Both the position numbers and the translations under genes were made by a program. Below are positions 6,683-11,519 of a stretch of 11,519 nucleotides of DNA, piece by piece; position 1 is the stretch's first letter, and each line of letters starts with the position of its first letter. Below the pieces are notes generated by a model. That model was not told where the DNA came from and did no database searches. It was given only the letters and a program-made list of their open reading frames with translations. The stretch comes from Methanosarcinales archaeon (lineage in GTDB: Archaea > Halobacteriota > Methanosarcinia > Methanosarcinales > Methanocomedenaceae): NCBI GenBank assembly GCA_030638625.1, contig DAOWEE010000260.1, forward strand, positions 1 to 11,519, written 5' to 3'.

Positions 6683-6710
6683 TTTATTACCTCGTACGAT
6701 ATTATAGGAT
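6683..6710. promoter_or_regulatory. Compact divergent promoter region, egsA / DUF63
   Basis: Thirty bases separate the two start codons. On the + strand TTTATTA (6683-6689) lies 25 nt before the egsA ATG at 6711. On the - strand CTATAATAT (6707-6699) lies about 23-27 nt before the DUF63 ATG at 6680. The DUF63 ribosome binding site (GAGGT) lies next to the egsA TATA candidate. The two promoters would overlap physically, so simultaneous initiation may be hindered. Positions are read from sequence; activity is inferred. Confidence 0.4.
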
Positions 6711-7802
6711 ATGTTTCACATGAATGATTCAAATGCTGATACGTCTGGTTCAAGATGGATGCTGTTACCAAGAAATGTGGTTGTTGGTAACGGTGTGGTC
6801 AATGATATTGGTAACGTATGCAACGCACTTAAACTTAATGGGAATGCTTTGATAGTGAGCGGCCCCACCACTTTACATAAAGCTGCAAATACGGTGGCTC
6901 AGGTACTTGAGGATACTGGCTACAGTGTCAATTCAACAGTGGTTCACCGTGCAGAAATGACCGAAGTCGAAACGGTAGAGAACCTTATCACTGAGATTGA
7001 TTCTGATAACCGGTTATTCCTGCTGGGTGTGGGTGGCGGCAAGGCCATTGACATAGCAAAACTGGCATCTGAGCGGGCCGGATGTAGTTTTATCAGCGTA
7101 CCCACAGCCGCATCCCATGATGGCATTGTATCGTCACGGGCCTCAATAACTCATGATGGCGTGACCGCATCCATAGAGGCCGAACCACCTGTGGCTGTGG
7201 TAGCGGACACACAGATAATTGCCAATGCGCCTTTCAGGTTACTGGCTGCTGGCTGCGGTGATATCATATCAAAATGTACTGCGGTCCGGGACTGGGAACT
7301 GGCGCATCGGCTCAAGGATACCAAGATAAGTGAGTATGCATCTCACCTGTCCATGATGACTGCCAAGATACTCATGGATTCGGCAGAGTCCATCAAACCT
7401 GGCCTGCCTGAATCAGCCAGGACGGTGGTCAAGGCACTCGTGGCCAGTGGTGTGGCTATGAGTATTGCAGGGTCATCCAGACCTGCCAGCGGTTCTGAGC
7501 ATAAGTTCAGTCATGCATTGAACCAGGTAACCTCACAACCTGCCTTGCATGGGGAACAGTGCGGAGTGGGTTCTATAATGATGATGTACCTGCATGGTGG
7601 GAACTGGCATAGGATTCGCCAGACCCTGAAAACCATAGGTGCACCCACCAATGCAAAAGAACTGGGCATTGACCCGGAAGATATTATAGAGGCACTGGTG
7701 CAGGCTCATACAATACGTCCGGAACGTTACACAATACTGGGTACCGGGTTGACAGAAGGGGCAGCGAGAAAGATTGCAAGGATTACACAGGTCATAGACT
7801 GA
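6711..7802 (+). CDS. egsA: sn-Glycerol-1-phosphate dehydrogenase
   Basis: EgsA reduces dihydroxyacetone phosphate to sn-glycerol 1-phosphate with NAD(P)H (EC 1.1.1.261), setting the stereochemistry of archaeal membrane lipids. The 363-residue protein is the usual length. The N-terminal nucleotide-binding half contains LGVGGGKAIDIAK (105-117), followed by SVPTAASHDGIVS (129-141). The C-terminal metal-binding half carries Asp184 in AAGCGDIISK, His264 in SEHKFSHAL and His280 in LHGEQCGVG, matching the Asp/His/His zinc ligands of this dehydrogenase superfamily. Two starts are possible: ATG at 6711, at leaderless distance from a TATA element, or ATG at 6720, preceded by AGGA with a 10-nt spacer; they differ by three residues. 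It is divergent from the DUF63-SpoIIM operon, and UPF0179 follows 63 bp downstream with its own promoter. Confidence 0.93.
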   Translation: MFHMNDSNADTSGSRWMLLPRNVVVGNGVVNDIGNVCNALKLNGNALIVSGPTTLHKAANTVAQVLEDTGYSVNSTVVHRAEMTEVETVENLITEIDSDNRLFLLGVGGGKAIDIAKLASERAGCSFISVPTAASHDGIVSSRASITHDGVTASIEAEPPVAVVADTQIIANAPFRLLAAGCGDIISKCTAVRDWELAHRLKDTKISEYASHLSMMTAKILMDSAESIKPGLPESARTVVKALVASGVAMSIAGSSRPASGSEHKFSHALNQVTSQPALHGEQCGVGSIMMMYLHGGNWHRIRQTLKTIGAPTNAKELGIDPEDIIEALVQAHTIRPERYTILGTGLTEGAARKIARITQVID

Positions 7803-7819
7803 CCATCCCTAATGAAATA

Positions 7820-7827
7820 TTATATAC
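7820..7827 (+). promoter_or_regulatory. TATA box of the UPF0179 gene
   Basis: TTATATAC, preceded by a purine-rich GAAATA, is a good archaeal TATA match. A start about 26 nt downstream (near 7849) would give a leader of about 16 nt that includes the AGGAGA site at 7853-7858 and the ATG at 7866. Confidence 0.5.
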
Positions 7828-7865
7828 TACAGAGGATTATTACACGAAAATCAGGAGAATGAATA

Positions 7866-8312
7866 ATGGACGAAGATACAATTGTAACACTTATTGGCGT
7901 AAGAATGGCAAAGCCGGGGACTGTATTTGAATTCAGGGGAAGGACCCCTGACTGTGAGGGCTGTAAACTGAACAATACTTGTTTGAACCTGGATAAGGGA
8001 GGCCATTATAAGGTCGTAAGTGTAAGAAACTCGCCGCCCCTGGATTGTGCTGTGCACGATAAGGGTGTCCAGGCTGTTGAAGTGGTAGATGCGTCCTGGA
8101 CCGTACTGCTTGAGAGCAGGATGGCGCGTGCGGGTTCAGCAGTGGTGTATGAGCCGGTAACGTGCAATGAAAAGAATTGTGATATGTTCGATATGTGCCA
8201 GAATCCTGGTCCTGTCCCTGGAAATAAATACACAATTATAAATGTGGTTGGCGAGCCAGAGGGCGAATGTGTTAAAGAGCATTCGCTGAAGATAGTAGAG
8301 ATAAAAAAATAG
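7866..8312 (+). CDS. UPF0179 family cysteine-rich protein
   Basis: This 148-residue soluble protein fits archaeal family UPF0179, of unknown function. It holds eight cysteines in two quartets: Cys30, 33, 39 and 61, then Cys100, 105, 111 and 135. The spacings are nearly the same in both (CxxCx5Cx21C and Cx4Cx5Cx23C). The segments after the third cysteine also align: GGHYKVVSVRNSPPLDCAVH against GNKYTIINVVGEPEGECVKE. The protein therefore looks like two copies of one cysteine-bound module. Each quartet could hold zinc or a 4Fe-4S cluster; which one cannot be seen. AGGAGA with a 7-nt spacer fixes the ATG. It sits between egsA and a very basic small protein, each apparently with a separate promoter. 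Confidence 0.85.
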   Translation: MDEDTIVTLIGVRMAKPGTVFEFRGRTPDCEGCKLNNTCLNLDKGGHYKVVSVRNSPPLDCAVHDKGVQAVEVVDASWTVLLESRMARAGSAVVYEPVTCNEKNCDMFDMCQNPGPVPGNKYTIINVVGEPEGECVKEHSLKIVEIKK

Positions 8313-8319
8313 GTCACCG

Positions 8320-8329
8320 TTAATTATAA
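8320..8329 (+). promoter_or_regulatory. Possible TATA box of the small basic protein gene
   Basis: TTAATTATAA begins eight bases after the UPF0179 stop. Initiation near 8351 would leave a leader of about 55 nt, rich in A and ending in the strong GGAGGA site at 8395-8400. Confidence 0.35.
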
Positions 8330-8406
8330 GCATACCCTACACAATCTAAGACGACCAAATCAATTGTGAACAATACAATACAAATCATATCATTGGAGGA
8401 TAATTT

Positions 8407-8580
8407 ATGGGAAAAACTGGTTCAATAGAATGGGGCCGTATCAAAGGACGAAAGGGCAAAGTCAGATTAGTTGAAAAGAGCAATGTGACACACAAGCGCC
8501 CCGGTCCTGCCCAGCGGTTCAATTCAGCTGGTGTCAAGCGCAGACGGTTCAAGCGTTCTGAAAAGGCAATACAGAAATAA
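8407..8580 (+). CDS. 57-residue strongly basic protein, possibly DUF5350-like
   Basis: The frame runs from ATG 8407 to TAA 8578-8580 and is led by GGAGGA (8395-8400) with a 6-nt spacer, the strongest ribosome binding site here. The protein starts MGKTGSIEWGRIKGRKGKVR and continues through KRPGPAQRF to KRRRFKRSEK. It has ten Lys and nine Arg against three Glu and no Asp, no cysteines and one Trp. Such composition suits binding to rRNA, tRNA or DNA. It reminds me of the small methanogen family DUF5350, but I cannot confirm that, and I do not match it to a known ribosomal protein. Strong translation signals and a clear terminator at 8592-8621 support a real, well-expressed gene. Confidence 0.75.
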   Translation: MGKTGSIEWGRIKGRKGKVRLVEKSNVTHKRPGPAQRFNSAGVKRRRFKRSEKAIQK

Positions 8581-8591
8581 GTTATATAAAT

Positions 8592-8621
8592 TGCGTCGAT
8601 TCCGGCGCACAACTTCTTTTT
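8592..8621 (+). terminator. Hairpin and T-tract after the small basic protein gene
   Basis: TGCGTCG and CGGCGCA form a 7-bp stem with one G-T wobble around an ATTC loop (8592-8609). TTCTTTTT follows at 8614-8621. It begins 12 bp after the stop codon. Archaeal termination depends mainly on the T-tract, so this should act as a terminator and separate this gene from trpB2. Confidence 0.6.
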
Positions 8622-8637
8622 GCGGTTATTTGGATGG

Positions 8638-8668
8638 TATAAAATATTTAATATACTACCTGTTAGTA
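8638..8668 (+). promoter_or_regulatory. trpB2 promoter with overlapping inverted repeat
   Basis: TATAAAATA (8638-8646) and the adjoining TTTAATATA (8647-8655) are TATA candidates that would start transcription near 8668-8677. A perfect inverted repeat, TACTA-CCTGT-TAGTA (8654-8668), overlaps the 3' end of the TATA region, and a further TAGTA occurs at 8676-8680. An element between the TATA box and the start site is well placed for repression. It does not match the TGTACA-type TRP box I know for methanogen TrpY, so the regulator is unknown. Confidence 0.4.
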
Positions 8669-8734
8669 AGTATTATAGTACCCAAATGAACAGACATACA
8701 TATTTGTTTATTTATTTGCCAGGTGTGAGTGATT

Positions 8735-10039
8735 ATGGAAAATACAAAAATATTACTTGACGAAAATGAATTGCCGAAGTCATGGTACAATATCTTGCCT
8801 GACCTTCCGACACCATTGGAGCCGCCACTGAACCCTGGCACCAAGGAGCCCATTGGTCCTGATGACCTTTCACCTATATTCCCGATGAGCCTTATCATGC
8901 AGGAAATGAGCCCGGACCGTTATATCGATATCCCTGAAGAGGTACGGGATATATACCGGTTGTGGAGACCGTCTCCCCTGTACCGGGCACACCGGCTGGA
9001 AGCAGCTCTTAAGACTCCTGCAAAAATATATTATAAGTACGAAGGCGTGAGCCCGGCTGGCAGTCATAAACCCAACACAGCCGTAGCACAGGCTTATTTT
9101 AACATGAAAGAGGGTGTTGAGCGTATCAGTACAGAGACCGGTGCTGGTCAGTGGGGCAGTGCACTGGCTATGGCTTGCAGTTTCTTTGACATTGAGTGCA
9201 TGGTCTATATGGTCAAGTCAAGTTTCGAACAAAAACCCTATCGCAAATCCCTGATAAACTTGTGGGGAGCCAATGTCATACCTTCACCCAGTACCCAGAC
9301 CCAGGTGGGCAGGTCTATACTTGAGAAATATCCTGACACCTCAGGCAGTCTGGGTATTGCCATTAGTGAGGCTGTGGAGGATGCAGCTACACATGAGAAT
9401 ACCAAGTATTCACTGGGCAGTGTGCTGAACCATGTAATGCTGCACCAGACTATCATCGGCCAGGAAGCAATGGCACAGATGGCAAAGGTGGATGATTATC
9501 CTGACGTTTTAATAGGATGCGTGGGTGGTGGCAGTAATTTTGCAGGTATCAGTTTCCCGTTCTTGCAGGATAAGATAAAGAAAGGCAAGGAGATTGATGT
9601 AGTAGCCGTTGAACCTTCTGCATGTCCCACCCTGACGGGCGGCGAGTTCAGGTATGATTTCGGGGACATGGCAGAGATGACCCCCCTGCTTAAGATGTAT
9701 ACGCTGGGCCACGAATTCGTGCCGCCCCCAATACATGCAGGCGGGCTGAGATATCACGGAGATTCCCCCATCATAAGCCAGTTGTATGCAGACGGTTTGA
9801 TGAGGGCAGAAGCTTTCCACCAGACCGAGATATTCGATGCTGCTGTGACTTTTGCCAGAACAGAAGGGATTGCACCGGCTCCTGAATCGGCTCATGCCAT
9901 CAAGTCTGTCATTGATACAGCCATGAAATGCAAGGAAACAGGTGAGGGGAAGTCTATCCTGTTCAACCTCAGCGGTCACGGGCATTTCGATATGGGTTCT
10001 TATGACAACTACTTCAGCGGAGCTATGAGCAACGATTAG
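8735..10039 (+). CDS. trpB2: Tryptophan synthase beta chain, TrpB2 type
   Basis: This PLP enzyme condenses indole with serine to give tryptophan. Length (434 residues) and N-terminus place it with the longer TrpB2 class, which works without tight TrpA pairing. Numbering from the GTG at 8729, the signature RPSPLYRAHRLEAAL (80-94) is followed by YKYEGVSPAGSHKPNTA (102-118) with PLP lysine Lys114. The ETGAGQWG segment (136-143) carries Glu136, the general acid/base position. CVGGGSN (264-270) is the phosphate cup and SGHGHFD (415-421) closes the cofactor site. The ATG at 8735, preceded by AGGTG with a 9-nt spacer, is preferred over the GTG two codons upstream. It stands alone: no trpA or other trp gene is nearby, and terminators lie on both sides. 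This suggests indole salvage, as proposed for TrpB2, rather than the main pathway. Confidence 0.93.
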   Translation: MENTKILLDENELPKSWYNILPDLPTPLEPPLNPGTKEPIGPDDLSPIFPMSLIMQEMSPDRYIDIPEEVRDIYRLWRPSPLYRAHRLEAALKTPAKIYYKYEGVSPAGSHKPNTAVAQAYFNMKEGVERISTETGAGQWGSALAMACSFFDIECMVYMVKSSFEQKPYRKSLINLWGANVIPSPSTQTQVGRSILEKYPDTSGSLGIAISEAVEDAATHENTKYSLGSVLNHVMLHQTIIGQEAMAQMAKVDDYPDVLIGCVGGGSNFAGISFPFLQDKIKKGKEIDVVAVEPSACPTLTGGEFRYDFGDMAEMTPLLKMYTLGHEFVPPPIHAGGLRYHGDSPIISQLYADGLMRAEAFHQTEIFDAAVTFARTEGIAPAPESAHAIKSVIDTAMKCKETGEGKSILFNLSGHGHFDMGSYDNYFSGAMSND

Positions 10040-10046
10040 ATATTGA

Positions 10047-10076
10047 AGGGTGCTGCGGCACCCTGCATACCTTTTT
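10047..10076 (+). terminator. Strong hairpin and T-tract terminator after trpB2
   Basis: AGGGTGC and GCACCCT form a perfect 7-bp stem with a TGCG loop (10047-10064), followed by TTTTT at 10072-10076. It lies 8 bp after the trpB2 stop. The T-tract also falls in the position of the TATA box for the next gene. Confidence 0.7.
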
Positions 10077-10079
10077 AAG
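10071..10079 (+). promoter_or_regulatory. Possible TATA box of the coiled-coil gene, overlapping the terminator tract
   Basis: CTTTTTAAG is centred about 25-26 nt before the TTG at 10100. The reading frame has a stop at 10094-10096, so the protein must start at or after 10100, and no Shine-Dalgarno sequence is present. Together these favour a leaderless transcript from this element. Confidence 0.35.
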
Positions 10080-10099
10080 ACAGTACTTCCATTTAATTT

Positions 10100-11395
10100 T
10101 TGGTTTATTTGAAATTTATTGAAAGACTTTTTGGAACAAAAGAGGAATTACCTCAACAGGTGTCACTGGAGTTCAGTGACCTGACCGGTTGGATTGAGAC
10201 TGAGTCGGACCAGATATTCAGCGAACTAAGGTCACATATCCAGCGAATGTATGGTGAGATACGGGGGGTACTTGAAGAACTGGATGATAGCAATGTTAAA
10301 TTGGTTAATGCCAAATTTGGGGAGAAAGTATTCAAGCGGGTTGCAAAAGCTGGTGCATCGAACAGGGACAATCTGGTCAAGAACCTGAATGTAATAAAGG
10401 ACAGGACAGTTGTACCTGAAGATACAGACCCTGCCAAAGCTTTTAAATTCTATACTGATACCAGGGCTCTTTTGACTTCATCTCTTGAGAACGCTATGCG
10501 TAGCCAGCAATATGTGAAAGCTCTATTTCCTGAGGCGTATAAGGATATTTTTGCTAGCCTGAAACGTTTCGAAGAGTTGCTTGAAGAACTGGTTGCGCCG
10601 ATTAATGAAAAAATGGATGAACTGGAAGCATACAGTAAATTACCTGTCATGATTGGGCAAATGCAGGATGCAAAATCCGGGATTGAGTCAAAGAAAGTAC
10701 ATATCCTTAATCTTGAGAACAAACGCGGGTTACTTGAAAAAGATAAAGAAGCCGTAACGTTAAAGTTAAAGGACCTGGAAGAAAGTGAAGAATTGGTCCA
10801 TGCAAATGAACTGGAAGCCCGTGTGGACGCCCTGAAAAGACAGATACACGATGTTGATTCACAGTTGTCAGACCTGTTCGCACCTCTGTCCAAAGCCCTT
10901 TCCAGGATGGAAAAACAGGATGAGAGTGGCAGGCATACCCTGTCATCCGACAGCAGGAAGATGGTTAAATTACTGAAAAGTAAATCTGCACAATTGCTTG
11001 ATGAGGACATCAATCCTTTCCTCGCTGAACTAAGGGTGATGATAGAGGACGGAAGCCTTGGCCTTAAGCAGCAAAATGTAAAAAAGACCCTTGACCAGAT
11101 TGATAGGTTGGCTGGTCCTGAACTCCTCACGTCCATGAAGGAACAAAGAATGTCATATTTTTCAGAGCTTGATACATTATCGGTGGAACTGGAAGGGCTT
11201 GAAGTGTACAGGGAAAAGACAGAAATTGAAATGTTGGTTTCTGAGAAACAGGGCATGATTGATTCGATTGGGCAGGAGTTGGATGTGGAGAGAAGGGAAT
11301 CTGCAAGGTTGAACGATGATATTGAGAATTTAAAAGTACAGCTGAATTCTGATTTAAATTTTGTTTTCAGGCAAGATATTGAAGTGACGTATTAG
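10100..11395 (+). CDS. Cysteine-free coiled-coil protein of unknown function
   Basis: I do not recognise a named family. The 431-residue product is soluble, highly charged and has no cysteine, no Walker motif, no signal peptide and no membrane segment. The first residues, LKFIERLFG, could form a short amphipathic helix that touches a membrane or partner. Residues 20-180 appear alpha-helical with isolated prolines; heptad-rich stretches at about 190-275 and 345-420 look like two long coiled coils separated by a basic, serine-rich linker (276-300). Homologues may be misnamed as SMC- or SbcC-like because of the coils; the ATPase domains are absent. The start is a TTG at 10100 (or 10109), since the frame is closed at 10094 and the first ATG lies 50 codons in. 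The sequence between this gene and trpB2 holds the terminator and TATA candidate. Confidence 0.7.
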   Translation: MVYLKFIERLFGTKEELPQQVSLEFSDLTGWIETESDQIFSELRSHIQRMYGEIRGVLEELDDSNVKLVNAKFGEKVFKRVAKAGASNRDNLVKNLNVIKDRTVVPEDTDPAKAFKFYTDTRALLTSSLENAMRSQQYVKALFPEAYKDIFASLKRFEELLEELVAPINEKMDELEAYSKLPVMIGQMQDAKSGIESKKVHILNLENKRGLLEKDKEAVTLKLKDLEESEELVHANELEARVDALKRQIHDVDSQLSDLFAPLSKALSRMEKQDESGRHTLSSDSRKMVKLLKSKSAQLLDEDINPFLAELRVMIEDGSLGLKQQNVKKTLDQIDRLAGPELLTSMKEQRMSYFSELDTLSVELEGLEVYREKTEIEMLVSEKQGMIDSIGQELDVERRESARLNDDIENLKVQLNSDLNFVFRQDIEVTY

Positions 11396-11458
11396 GTATG
11401 GTATAGGAAAGTGGCTTGCACCATCCTGTAAATTCTGTTAATCCCATCTAATATTTAT

Positions 11459-11486
11459 TCACTCAATGTTGGAGTGACCCCTTTTT
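11459..11486 (+). terminator. Terminator-like hairpin after the coiled-coil gene
   Basis: TCACTC and GAGTGA form a perfect 6-bp stem with a 7-base loop (11459-11477), followed by CCCC and TTTTT (11482-11486). It starts 63 bp after the stop. The short stem makes this weaker than the trpB2 terminator. Nothing else is recognisable in the final 124 bp. Confidence 0.4.
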
Positions 11487-11519
11487 ATTTGAGTTGATAC
11501 GGTGTTCAATTATTTACGA

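Noticed and set aside
9509..9985. 158-codon - strand frame inside trpB2
   Set aside because: It is fully covered by conserved trpB2 sequence and has no motif or initiation signal.
10450..11256. 268-codon open frame on the - strand, serine-rich
   Set aside because: It lies wholly inside the coiled-coil gene. Its Ser-rich composition is what the antisense of Glu/Lys/Leu-rich coding DNA gives, and it has no ribosome binding site or family match.

Overview
The window looks like a chromosomal segment from a methanogenic or methane-oxidising euryarchaeon, most likely of the Methanosarcinales type. I could not test this against a database. Four things support it: an archaeal sn-glycerol-1-phosphate dehydrogenase for archaeal lipid backbones; archaea-typical families (UPF0179, DUF63, SpoIIM-like, a stand-alone TctA, TrpB2); archaeal promoters (AT-rich TATA boxes about 26 nt before the inferred transcript start); and a mix of Shine-Dalgarno-led and apparently leaderless genes. 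I saw no tRNA, rRNA, CRISPR array, insertion sequence or phage gene.

Layout from left to right. (1) A small 2[4Fe-4S] ferredoxin (71-253, +) overlaps tail to tail with uroporphyrinogen-III synthase hemD (241-942, -). (2) Two polytopic membrane proteins on the + strand follow: a TctA-family permease (1156-2448), preceded by a 14-codon leader ORF that overlaps its start as ATGA, and an MgtC/DUF4010 protein (2501-3853). (3) A 430-bp stretch holds three helically phased copies of a 10-bp unit containing an 18-bp palindrome, a TATA box, and a 53-codon orphan ORF with a strong ribosome binding site (4031-4192). (4) GTP 3',8-cyclase moaA (4284-5183, +) converges on a two-gene - strand operon of DUF63 (5832-6680) and a SpoIIM-family protein (5200-5835), joined by an ATGA overlap. 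(5) Only 30 bp away and divergent is egsA (6711-7802, +). Downstream come UPF0179 (7866-8312) and a 57-aa very basic protein (8407-8580), each with its own TATA box and ribosome binding site. (6) trpB2 (8735-10039, +) stands alone between two hairpin-plus-T-tract terminators. (7) A 431-aa cysteine-free coiled-coil protein of unknown function (10100-11395, +) is followed by a weaker terminator-like hairpin.

Functionally this is a housekeeping neighbourhood: tetrapyrrole synthesis (hemD), molybdopterin synthesis (moaA), membrane lipid synthesis (egsA) and indole/serine metabolism (trpB2). Interspersed are conserved but poorly understood archaeal proteins. No complete novel defence or mobile system is visible. 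The most unusual items are the phased palindromic repeat with its orphan small ORF, the coupled leader ORF before the TctA gene, the duplicated cysteine quartets in UPF0179, the tightly packed egsA/DUF63 divergent promoter region, and the coiled-coil protein whose TATA box overlaps the trpB2 terminator tract.
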